From positions 248,001-312,000 of the forward strand of contig NZ_JAGDZB010000005.1 of assembly GCF_049116215.1 (NCBI RefSeq): a DNA stretch of 64,000 nucleotides. The letters run 5' to 3'. Positions 49,695-57,954 of this stretch are shown in pieces (position 1 is the stretch's first letter; the number at the start of each line of letters is the position of its first letter). The notes under the pieces were generated by a model, which saw only the letters and a list, made by a program, of their open reading frames with translations, ran no database searches and was not told the origin of the DNA. The position numbers were made by a program, and so were the translations under genes. The stretch comes from Shimia sp049116215 (GTDB lineage Bacteria > Pseudomonadota > Alphaproteobacteria > Rhodobacterales > Rhodobacteraceae).

Positions 49695-51539
49695 ATGAGC
49701 AAGCCCTATTTTGAGGCGTTTTCCCATCGCCAGCCGCCACATTTTGCGCCGATGAGTGCGCCGCGGCGGTGGGTTTGGCATTTTTTGGCCGGGGCCACGG
49801 TTGCGGCCGGAGCGGCCTATTTGCAGTGGCGCTGGACGGTGTCGTTGAATCCTGACGCTTTGGTGTTTTCTGTGTGTGTGGCGTTGGCGGAAACTTTATT
49901 TTTTGTCGGTACATTGTTGTTTTATTTTGACATTTGGGACGAGAGCGATACGGTCTCTCCCCCCCCAACAAATGCGAAAGTGGCCCTGGGCTCACCTGCG
50001 TCTGTCACAACCGTGGATGTTTTTGTGACCACATATGATGAGCCTATCAAGGTTGTGCGGCCGACTTTGCTGGCCGCTGCGGAGGTGAAAGTGCCCGACG
50101 GTGTGCGGGTCCGGGTGTGTCTGCTGGATGATGGCGACCGGAGTGAAATGGCGCTTGAAGCAGAGGGGCGTGGGATCAGCTATTTTGCGCGGCAAACCAA
50201 CACCGGGTTCAAGGCGGGCAATCTGCGCCATGCCTTGTTACGAACCTCTGGGGATTTTGTGGTGATTTGCGACGCTGACACCCGACTGCTACCGACCTTT
50301 TTGCAAAACACATTGGGTTATTTTGCTGATCCCAAAGTTGCATGGGTGCAGACACCTCATTGGTTTTATGACCTGCCGCCCGGAAAAACCTGGCAATCTT
50401 GGATGGCTGACAATGCGCCACGCTGGGCATGGGCACCTGCCGGGATGACGGCCTATTTTGGCCGCCAGATCGCGTGGCTGGCCACATGGATCACCGGGCG
50501 CACAACGGTTGGGGCTGACCCTTTTCTGTCGGATCCCAGCGTGTTTTTTGATGTGATTCAACGCCGGCGAAATCGGAATGGGGCCTCGTTTTGTTGCGGC
50601 GCAGCCTCCATTCACCGGCGCGAAGCGGTGTTTGATGCGGCTTTGCGCGACAAGGCCCAAATGGTGCGGGCGCAAGCTGCCCAGTCCCGCCTAAGCTGGA
50701 CAGACTGTTTGGCCGCGCCGCCATTACAGCCTTACCGGTTTCACGTGTCTGAGGACCTATACACCTCGATTTTGCTACACGCAGATCAAGAGACAGGTTG
50801 GAGGTCTGTGTACCATCCCCAGGTTGAGGCCCGCATGTTGTCGCCCTGGTCAATGGCAGCTTGGGCGGCGCAGCGGCTCAAATACGCCGGCGGCACGTTT
50901 GACATCGCGGTGTGGGACAATCCGGTGTTTCGGCGTGGGTTGAGTTGGCGGCAAAAACTGCACTATGGCGCGACGTTGTGGTCGTATTTCAGCGCGCTTT
51001 GGGCGCCGGTTTTGCTCTTGGCGCCGGTGGTGTCTCTGTTCACCGGATTGGCCCCGGTGACAGCTTATTCGATGGAGTTTTTCCAACGGTTTTTGCCTGT
51101 CGTTGTCTTGGGCGAGTTGGCCATGGTGGCTGCCTGCAAAGGGCATTCAATTGGCGCTGGGCGGGTGTTATCGGTGGTGGCGCTGCCTTTGCAATGGCGA
51201 GCGCTTTATTGCGTGATGCGGCGCCAGAAACCGCAGTTTGCCCCGACGCCCAAATTGCCCGGTGTCAATGAAACCTCGAGCCTGTGGCTGGTGTGGCCGC
51301 ATTTGGTGTTGCTGGCGATTATGATAGCCGCAGCAAGTTGGGGAATTTGGCATACGTTGTTGCAAAGCCCCGGTTACAGCAACGCGTTGTTGTGGGTGAA
51401 TATGTTCTGGCTTGTGGTCAATTTGCGTCTTGTGGCGCGGGCGTTGCACATGGCGCGCTGGCGCCCGCCTTCCCAACCGGAAGGGCAGCGCCCGGTCTTG
51501 TTTAAGTCCAAACAACTGGAGGTGTCTCATGGTGTTTAA
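49695..51539 (+). CDS. Membrane glycosyltransferase, cellulose-synthase-like (GT2)
   Basis: 614 residues. Two N-terminal membrane helices (about 30-80) precede the catalytic domain, with 'VRVCLLDDGDRSEMALEAEG' (about 137-156), 'DFVVICDADTRLLPTFLQNT' (DAD near 192) and 'FHVSEDLYTSILLHADQETG' (acceptor-site SED near 351). The usual QxxRW is replaced by Gln-Arg-Leu-Lys-Tyr in 'AQRLKYAGGTFDI' (about 392). Four or more helices follow. No PilZ domain is present, so direct c-di-GMP control is unlikely. It should polymerise a beta-linked glycan and push it through the inner membrane. Confidence 0.9.
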   Translation: MSKPYFEAFSHRQPPHFAPMSAPRRWVWHFLAGATVAAGAAYLQWRWTVSLNPDALVFSVCVALAETLFFVGTLLFYFDIWDESDTVSPPPTNAKVALGSPASVTTVDVFVTTYDEPIKVVRPTLLAAAEVKVPDGVRVRVCLLDDGDRSEMALEAEGRGISYFARQTNTGFKAGNLRHALLRTSGDFVVICDADTRLLPTFLQNTLGYFADPKVAWVQTPHWFYDLPPGKTWQSWMADNAPRWAWAPAGMTAYFGRQIAWLATWITGRTTVGADPFLSDPSVFFDVIQRRRNRNGASFCCGAASIHRREAVFDAALRDKAQMVRAQAAQSRLSWTDCLAAPPLQPYRFHVSEDLYTSILLHADQETGWRSVYHPQVEARMLSPWSMAAWAAQRLKYAGGTFDIAVWDNPVFRRGLSWRQKLHYGATLWSYFSALWAPVLLLAPVVSLFTGLAPVTAYSMEFFQRFLPVVVLGELAMVAACKGHSIGAGRVLSVVALPLQWRALYCVMRRQKPQFAPTPKLPGVNETSSLWLVWPHLVLLAIMIAAASWGIWHTLLQSPGYSNALLWVNMFWLVVNLRLVARALHMARWRPPSQPEGQRPVLFKSKQLEVSHGV

Positions 51540-52851
51540 GTCCCCACAGGTAGAGGGTATCAGTCGCTCCAATCGCGGCAGTGTGGCGTTTCTGGCAGGC
51601 TTGCTGTTGACTGCCGGCATCGCGGTCAATCAGGACACTTGGGGGCAGGTGATGCGCGACAGCAGCCTTGCGCAGCTGCCTCAAACGCAAGGGCTTGTGC
51701 CGCAAGCGGCACGGGGTATGACCGCGCAGGATTGGCAGTCGGCGGCAACCGCATGGAGCTATTTTGAGAGCCATTTTCGCGCTGAAACCGGCTTTGTGGA
51801 CGCCATCCATGATCATCCCAGTGCAACACTTTGGGATCAAGGCAGTTACTTGCTTGCGCTGATCGCGGCGCAGGGGCTTGGCCTGATAGATGCCGAAGCC
51901 TTTGACCAACGCAGCACCGCCTTTTTAGGGGGGCTTGAGCGGTTGCCTTTGTTTGATGGGCAATTGCCCAACAAGGCGTATGACACGCGCAGTCTGGCAA
52001 TGGTGGATTACGCAAACACGCCGGTGCCTGAGGGCATTGGCTGGTCTGCGCTGGACATTGCGCGATTGCTGATGGCACTGCGGGCGCTGGAAATGCGCGC
52101 GCCGTCTTATGGCCCGCAGATCAGGACGCTTCTGGGAGGCTGGGACTTGGCGGCGATGACGGCGGAGGGCCGGTTGTGGGGCAGCAGCCGGCATCAGGGG
52201 CAGACCCAATATCATCAAGAAGGGCGCATTGGATATGAGCAATACGGGGCGCGGGCGGCGGCGCTTTGGGGGTTGGACGTCCTGGATGCCAGCACCGCGC
52301 GGCCAATTTTGGCCTGGCAGGAGGTGTCCGGCGTACAGGTCGCCGCAGATCGGCGCCGGGCCAAAGACTTTGGTGCAATCACACCAGTGGTGAGTGAACC
52401 TTATCTGTTGCAAGCCTTTGAAACCGGGTTGAATGCGGAGGGACGTCTGCTTGCAAGCCGCGTTTATCAGGCACAAGAGGCGCGGGCGCGCCACACGGGC
52501 CAAGCCACAATGGTCAGTGAAGATCACATCGACCAGGCGCCACATTTTTTATACGGCAGCGTGTTTGGCAACGGTGTGGATTGGGCAGTGGTGGCCGAAG
52601 ATGGCAGTGCTCATCCGGAGTTGCGCACGGTCAGCCTGAAGGCGGCCTTTGGCTGGGATGCGCTTTATGGAACCGACTACACGCAAACGGTTTTGGCGGA
52701 GATGGCGCCACTGGCGGGAGAGCAGGGGTGGTATGCGGGGCGCTACGAGGAAGATGGTCGGATAAATCTGGCATTGACCCTCAACACCAACGCGGTGGTG
52801 CTTGAAGCGTTGCATTACAAGTTAAAGGGACCGCTCTTGCGGGTGAACTGA
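51529..52851 (+). CDS. DUF3131 protein 1
   Basis: 440 residues from the ATG at 51529 (GGAGG site), overlapping the glycosyltransferase stop by 11 bases. One membrane anchor or signal segment near residues 20-37. The DUF3131 region has 'SATLWDQGSYLLALIAAQGL', 'LPNKAYDTRSLAMVDYANTP', 'GIGWSALDIARLLMALRALE' and 'QEGRIGYEQYGARAAALWGL'. DUF3131 proteins are thought to be alpha/alpha-barrel, glycosidase-like proteins found near glycan synthases; activity is unproven. Periplasmic. A second, longer paralogue is encoded at 56266. Confidence 0.88.
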   Translation: MVFKSPQVEGISRSNRGSVAFLAGLLLTAGIAVNQDTWGQVMRDSSLAQLPQTQGLVPQAARGMTAQDWQSAATAWSYFESHFRAETGFVDAIHDHPSATLWDQGSYLLALIAAQGLGLIDAEAFDQRSTAFLGGLERLPLFDGQLPNKAYDTRSLAMVDYANTPVPEGIGWSALDIARLLMALRALEMRAPSYGPQIRTLLGGWDLAAMTAEGRLWGSSRHQGQTQYHQEGRIGYEQYGARAAALWGLDVLDASTARPILAWQEVSGVQVAADRRRAKDFGAITPVVSEPYLLQAFETGLNAEGRLLASRVYQAQEARARHTGQATMVSEDHIDQAPHFLYGSVFGNGVDWAVVAEDGSAHPELRTVSLKAAFGWDALYGTDYTQTVLAEMAPLAGEQGWYAGRYEEDGRINLALTLNTNAVVLEALHYKLKGPLLRVN

Positions 52852-52880
52852 CCTCGCTTAGGCGCGGTTTCCGCCAAATG

Positions 52881-52926
52881 GTTCAAGCAAAAGGCTCCGG
52901 TGACCTCCGGAGCCTTTTGCTTGAGC
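52881..52926. terminator. Long bidirectional terminator
   Basis: A perfect 17-bp inverted repeat (52884-52900 with 52907-52923), extendable to 20 bp, around a 6-nt loop. It contains AAAAGGCTCCGG/CCGGAGCCTTTT, so both strands get a T tract. It separates the convergent DUF3131 and HlyD-like genes. Confidence 0.85.
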
Positions 52927-52954
52927 GGTCCAGGTGCCCTCTCACATTTTACAC

Positions 52955-54127
52955 TTAGAAAGATTGCAATAATCGCTCCGTTGCGCTTCCCAGAATATGG
53001 CCGAGCCGTTGCATTGGCAGCTCAACCTGCATGGTGGAGCGCGTGCCGGCCGGCAATGTGCGCAGCGCGGCTTGGGCTTGCGGTCCTGGATTGGACAGAC
53101 GCACAAGCACCTCGCGTGCTGCGACGTCCCCGACATTGATCGATGAGATCGATTGCACGTGCGCCGGGAAGCGGTTGTGCGGGTGGGGGATGCCAGCCAG
53201 GGAGATATGAAGCGGGTCTCCTGATCGCAGGGCATCTGCTTCGGACATCGAGAGCACAAAACGGGCTTGGTAAGCTGCGGGGGATGCGTTGTGAATCTGG
53301 GCCAAAGTCACATCCCATGCGCGTGCCGCCGTGTCCGGCATGCGGCGCAGCCGTTCGATGCGCCCATCTTGCGGCGCGTAAAGCCAAGGGGCGGCGGCAA
53401 TTTCTTCCAGTTCGATCACACGGGTTTGTAGCGCGGCAGTCTGTGCCTCCAGGGCGACAACCTGCGCCAGCCGGCCAGCTTCCTGAGTTTGGACAAGCTG
53501 GGCCAACTCAAATTCAACGTCGCGCACCAGGCTTTGCAGGGTTTCGCGCTCCAGAGCCGCGCGCAACATCAAAATATTACGTATCGCCGGCGGCGTGTTC
53601 TCCGCCCGCAAAACCAATTCACGCACCGCCAGCGCGGTTTCGCGTTGCAGGCTTTCGCGGCGATGCAGAAGCTGTTCGCGTGCCAAAAGCTCTTGGCGTT
53701 TGGTGTTTTGGCAGGCTTGCAGGGCTGTGTTGGCTTCTGGACTGCCAGGCGGAGAGGGCTGGCCGGCGGCCCGCCAGCAGGCAACCGCAGCCGAAGTGTT
53801 GGCGATGTCGCGGCGCAGATTATGTAGAAGCCGATGGAGGGCGGTTTGATCCAAGCGTGCGACTTTCTGCCCAGAAGTCACCTGATCGCCGTTGGTGATC
53901 AGCACCTCGGCCAGAGTGACATCGGCAGGTAAAACCACATCCACTGTCGGCGTTTGGCTTTCAAAAGCGCCGGATGCAACGCGGGCGGCGTTCACCGGAA
54001 ACCGCGTGGCAAAGGCCCACGCACTGATTGTCAGAAGGGCGGTCGCAAGCACAGCCCACAACACCCACATTACCTGGAGTGGGTTGAGGCTGCGGGGCGG
54101 GCGCAGGTCAAGTTTGGGGCGAAACAT
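52955..54127 (-). CDS. HlyD-like membrane fusion protein
   Basis: 390 residues. One membrane helix at about residues 18-40, a lipoyl half ('DVTLAEVLITNGDQVTSGQK', about 68-87), a long Leu/Ala/Gln/Arg coiled-coil hairpin (about 95-245), the second half ('YAPQDGRIERLRRMPDTAAR') and a C-terminal beta domain ('ISSINVGDVAAREVLVRLSN'). This is the adaptor type used with ABC or glycan export systems. The start overlaps the end of the ABC-like gene by 20 bases, so they form one operon. It may carry the polymer or a processing protein across the periplasm. Confidence 0.87.
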   Translation of the reverse strand: MFRPKLDLRPPRSLNPLQVMWVLWAVLATALLTISAWAFATRFPVNAARVASGAFESQTPTVDVVLPADVTLAEVLITNGDQVTSGQKVARLDQTALHRLLHNLRRDIANTSAAVACWRAAGQPSPPGSPEANTALQACQNTKRQELLAREQLLHRRESLQRETALAVRELVLRAENTPPAIRNILMLRAALERETLQSLVRDVEFELAQLVQTQEAGRLAQVVALEAQTAALQTRVIELEEIAAAPWLYAPQDGRIERLRRMPDTAARAWDVTLAQIHNASPAAYQARFVLSMSEADALRSGDPLHISLAGIPHPHNRFPAHVQSISSINVGDVAAREVLVRLSNPGPQAQAALRTLPAGTRSTMQVELPMQRLGHILGSATERLLQSF

Positions 54128-56081
54128 CAGCAGGCCCTTTGCGTTTCTCCAGCAGCCGTGGATCGTAGGTTTTTATTGTCACTTCAAGGTGGCTTTGGCC
54201 ATCATCGCCGCCGGTTTGCACATCCAGACTGTCACGCATGATTTTGGCCAGCGGGGACAGGCGCTCCCCCTCCACCGAGGTGTCCGCCGCCACACGGGCC
54301 TTTTGCATTGCGCCTGAGGACAAGGCCAGTCGCTGATCGATCATGCGCAATTGGCATTGACCCACAAAATGCTTGAACTCAAAGGAGATGTCATCTGAAG
54401 GTGCATCGCTGTCGGGGGGCGACTGGCAGGCCACCGCAAGCATTTCATTGGCAACCATACAGACCGCGCGGCGGTTGCCTTCGTCGCCGTCGCGCCGGAA
54501 CTGGCTGCAGAGCCAGGCGTCCAACGCCTCCTCGTTGTCAAGCTCGCGGGTGGTGACAAAGCGGCTCCAGCCAGAAGAAAGGCGCGCCCGGATTTCGGCG
54601 GTGGAGGCAAATTCAATCACACGGCCGTTTTGCATCATCAACAGGCGGTCACAGCGTTCCAAAAGCTGGCGGTTTTCGGTGGCCAAAAGCGTGGTGTGCC
54701 CCAGTCGAGCTTCGGCGCGCAGGCGATCCCCTAGCGCCGCCAGAAGGCTTTCGCTGGCGCCGTCCTCAGGCCGGTCAATCAGAAACAATCCGGGACGCAA
54801 AGCCAGCGCTCGGGCCAACGAGAGCGCCTTTTGCTCGGTGCGGGACAGATGTCGCACGTCCGAGGCAGATAGGATGCGATCCACTGTGTCGGCGGTAAAG
54901 ACCAGAGATTGTAAGGCTTTGCGGGCGCGATCCAATTGGGCCTCACCGCTGAAACAGGACAGGTTGGCCGCGCCGCCGCCGGGGACCGCCAGAGTTTCTG
55001 GCGGGACCAGAACGCTTTGGATTGGACGTTCTTCGCCGCTCCGGCCCCAAAGTGGGGTGCCTTGCATGGCCACGTAGCCTTCCACCTGAAGTGCGGTGAG
55101 ATCGTGTGGGGCGTTTAAGGCCCCCAACAACAACGATTTTCCCGAGAAACTGTCACCGGACAGGCCGATCACCTCGCCGGGCTCCACTCGAAAGGACACG
55201 TCCGACAGCAAGGGCGTGCCTGTGTCCGTGCGTACCGAGAGATGATGCACCACCAGCGCAGTTTCGTCGCCTTCGGGATCAGCGGAATACGGCGGCGGCA
55301 AGCAGACAACCTCATTTGCGCGCCCCAAACGCTCCGGGTCGGCCACGGAGCGTTGCCGAAAATAGGCAAAGAACGCATCCACCGACCAATAGGTGACCAG
55401 TGCAATGGTGGCGATGGCCGCTGCATTTATAATCTCTAGGGCGGTAAGCCAGCTGGCCACCGCAAATCCGGCGATCAACCCGCCAAAAGCCAAAGATTTT
55501 TGCAAGGCTTCCAATAGGGCGCTGTCGCCTCGCGCGGCATTGGCGAGATCGATCGCGCGTTGATCGCGGCCGCTGAGAAAACTTGTGGCCTCTTGTGGTA
55601 GAAAGTCCCACATCGGCTCGCGACGGGTCCAGCGCGCGACCAGACCACAGAGCAGCCACGACAGCATGCCGCCCGCCACAAATGGCGCGACAATGAGCGG
55701 ATGTAGAAAGCCAAACACCCCACCAGCCAGGACAGCCACAAGCGCTTGGCCGGTCACCGAGTTGCGCCGACGGATTTGACGGTACCCGGACAAAGCGCGG
55801 GCATGGCCAACTTCAAAAATCAGAATGCCTAAGATCGGTACGACGGCGCCAAACGCCAGCAACGGTGCAAGGATCAGCTGCCTGTCCTGGACCACCAGTT
55901 CGTAGAAAAATACCACAAACACGGCCACCGCAAGCAGGCAAATCCCGCCACCCAGGGAAAACAGGAAAGAGACCCCATGGGTCCACATCGGAATGGTACG
56001 GTCGCGAAACGGCAAAGGTCCGCAAGGCGGCGCACCGGTGGCGTCTATAGAGAGATCAGGCAGCACGCGATCATGAGACAT
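54108..56081 (-). CDS. ABC-transporter-like membrane protein with degenerate nucleotide site
   Basis: 657 residues from the ATG at 56081. Membrane helices lie at about residues 30-120 and 205-245; the nucleotide-binding domain spans about 265-485. Walker A is intact ('GLSGDSFSGKSLLLGALN', near 310). The signature is Leu-Ser-Arg-Thr-Glu instead of LSGGQ (near 412), Walker B is 'FLIDRPEDG' with Arg for the catalytic Glu (near 430), and the switch His is replaced in 'TTLLATENRQ'. The last roughly 160 residues are an extra domain ('RRAVCMVANEMLAVACQ') faintly like RsbW-type HATPases. ATP binding without hydrolysis is likely. Confidence 0.82.
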   Translation of the reverse strand: MSHDRVLPDLSIDATGAPPCGPLPFRDRTIPMWTHGVSFLFSLGGGICLLAVAVFVVFFYELVVQDRQLILAPLLAFGAVVPILGILIFEVGHARALSGYRQIRRRNSVTGQALVAVLAGGVFGFLHPLIVAPFVAGGMLSWLLCGLVARWTRREPMWDFLPQEATSFLSGRDQRAIDLANAARGDSALLEALQKSLAFGGLIAGFAVASWLTALEIINAAAIATIALVTYWSVDAFFAYFRQRSVADPERLGRANEVVCLPPPYSADPEGDETALVVHHLSVRTDTGTPLLSDVSFRVEPGEVIGLSGDSFSGKSLLLGALNAPHDLTALQVEGYVAMQGTPLWGRSGEERPIQSVLVPPETLAVPGGGAANLSCFSGEAQLDRARKALQSLVFTADTVDRILSASDVRHLSRTEQKALSLARALALRPGLFLIDRPEDGASESLLAALGDRLRAEARLGHTTLLATENRQLLERCDRLLMMQNGRVIEFASTAEIRARLSSGWSRFVTTRELDNEEALDAWLCSQFRRDGDEGNRRAVCMVANEMLAVACQSPPDSDAPSDDISFEFKHFVGQCQLRMIDQRLALSSGAMQKARVAADTSVEGERLSPLAKIMRDSLDVQTGGDDGQSHLEVTIKTYDPRLLEKRKGPADVSPQT

Positions 56082-56155
56082 AAAACAATTCCCGTTACAC
56101 AAAGAACAAGGGAATGGTATCGTCACTCGGTTAAGATTGTGTTTTTGAATTTATT

Positions 56156-56179
56156 ATTTGTTCTTATTTTGTCCAATTT
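56156..56179 (+). promoter_or_regulatory. AT-rich 24-bp element, copy 2
   Basis: Begins ATTTGTTCTTATTTTGTCC and matches copy 1 (46092-46115, opposite strand) at 19 of 24 bases. It lies between the divergent ABC-like gene (start 56081, minus) and the second DUF3131 gene (start 56266, plus), in a strikingly AT-rich stretch (about 56130-56200). Confidence 0.5.
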
Positions 56180-56265
56180 TTGGTTATCGGAATTCTAATT
56201 CCTCTGGTTGCCAATTTTTAACCATTTTGCCGTTTCATAGTAGCGTTCCGTCTGGAGTGTGTTTG

Positions 56266-57954
56266 ATGAAGAGTGCTGTTGGTTCCGGTAAGCGAGCGCC
56301 GCTGTTGGGCGTCCTGATGTTCTGTGGTGTTGTTCTCGGTATCTCCGGGGCGAGCTACGCCGTGGGCATCACGGCGCGGCGGGTATTTCTGGCGCAGGAA
56401 GAAGAGATCATCCCGATCATTGCCGGTGGGGCATTGGATGAAATTCCAGCGTTGATGCGGGGCAATCTGCCCAGTGTGACCAGCAGTATGGTGTTGGAGG
56501 AGCGGCCTCGGGAGAAGCCGCCGCGCATGTGTGAGATGGCCGCGGATTTCTTTGACGATCTGCCGCGCGGGGCAAACGTGCCCCATGGATATGACAAGCA
56601 TAACGCCTACGTGCGCAAATACCGGAGCCGTCGTGGTTTTTTAAACGAGCGCGAGTTGCGCGCGGCCCAGGTGGCGTGGCACTACTTTGAGCAATTTACC
56701 CAGGAAAGCACCGGGCTTGCCAATTCGGTGGGTAATTATCCATCGACCACGTTGTGGGATACGGCGTCTTATATGGCAGGGTTGGTCAGCGCTTATGAAT
56801 TGTGCCTTATCGAAAAACCGGAATTTGACCGGCGGATCACGCAGTTATTGACCACGATCAAAGGGCTCGATCTGTTCCGCAAAGAATTGCCCAACAAAGT
56901 GTATCACACCCAGACCGGTGCCAAGGTGGACTATACCAACAAGCCCGGGGAGATCGGGTTTTCAGCATTGGATATTGGGCGCTTTCTGGTGTGGATGCGG
57001 ATTTACAAGAACCGGTATCCCTATTTGGCCAACACCATCGATTCCGTGCTGCTGAAATGGGATTTCCGCAACGTGATTGATGATGAGGGGCTGATGTTTG
57101 GCGCTTATGTCGACAAGGAAACCGACGAGACTGTTTATGCACAGGAAGGCCGGTTGGGCTATGAGGAATATGCCGCGAAAGGCTTTGCGCTTTGGGGATT
57201 CAGACCCCGCCTGGCGCATCGCGCAGAGCCGTTTTTGACAGCGTCGATATTTGGCATTCAGGTGCCTTATGACGGGCGCGACCCGCGGATTTTTCATTCC
57301 CAGAACTACGTGGTGACCGAAAGCTACCTACAAGACGGGTTGGAGCTTGGGTTTGACATGCCACATGACGACAGCAGCCCAGAGTGGGTGCACACCGATG
57401 GCTGGCGCGCCGAGTTTGCCGACCGGATTTATCAGGTGCAGGAAAACCGCTGGCGTCAGACCGGTTTTATGACGGCGCGCTCAGAGCACAACGTAAAAGG
57501 TCCGCCGTATTTCACCTATGACACGATTTTCTCAGACGGCTATCCGTGGAACACGGTGACGCCACGCGGGGACTATGTGCCGGATCACGCGGCGGTGGCC
57601 GGAAAGGCGGCGCTGGGCCTCTGGGCCTTGTGGGAGACTGATTACACCGATGTGCTTTATGAGGCGATGATTGAGCTCTATGACCCAGAAAACGGCATGT
57701 ATGAGGGGCTCTATGAGCGTGGGCAAGGCCGGGTCAGCATTTTTACCGCCAACAACAATGGCATCATTCTCACCGCCTTATTGCACAAGGTGCAAGGCAC
57801 AATTCTGACGCCGTACACCGGCGACACCGAAGTCTGGTACACCGCGTTTCGCGATCAGGACATCCGACTGCTGCGCAAATACCCGGACCCTCCCCAGAAA
57901 GACGATTGGCTTCCCGCTTTGCGTCATTCGGTACAAGAGAAGGCTGATTTCTAA
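56266..57954 (+). CDS. DUF3131 protein 2
   Basis: 562 residues from the ATG at 56266 with a GGAG site; earlier starts are inside the AT-rich promoter. N-terminal membrane segment (about residues 13-35). A roughly 120-residue N-terminal extension precedes the DUF3131 region, which shares with paralogue 1 'YPSTTLWDTASYMAGLVSAY', 'LPNKVYHTQTGAKVDYTNKP', 'IGFSALDIGRFLVWMRIYKN' and 'AQEGRLGYEEYAAKGFALWG'. The shared acidic and aromatic residues suggest a carbohydrate-active alpha/alpha barrel. The next gene overlaps the stop by one base (TAATG), showing coupling. Confidence 0.9.
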   Translation: MKSAVGSGKRAPLLGVLMFCGVVLGISGASYAVGITARRVFLAQEEEIIPIIAGGALDEIPALMRGNLPSVTSSMVLEERPREKPPRMCEMAADFFDDLPRGANVPHGYDKHNAYVRKYRSRRGFLNERELRAAQVAWHYFEQFTQESTGLANSVGNYPSTTLWDTASYMAGLVSAYELCLIEKPEFDRRITQLLTTIKGLDLFRKELPNKVYHTQTGAKVDYTNKPGEIGFSALDIGRFLVWMRIYKNRYPYLANTIDSVLLKWDFRNVIDDEGLMFGAYVDKETDETVYAQEGRLGYEEYAAKGFALWGFRPRLAHRAEPFLTASIFGIQVPYDGRDPRIFHSQNYVVTESYLQDGLELGFDMPHDDSSPEWVHTDGWRAEFADRIYQVQENRWRQTGFMTARSEHNVKGPPYFTYDTIFSDGYPWNTVTPRGDYVPDHAAVAGKAALGLWALWETDYTDVLYEAMIELYDPENGMYEGLYERGQGRVSIFTANNNGIILTALLHKVQGTILTPYTGDTEVWYTAFRDQDIRLLRKYPDPPQKDDWLPALRHSVQEKADF

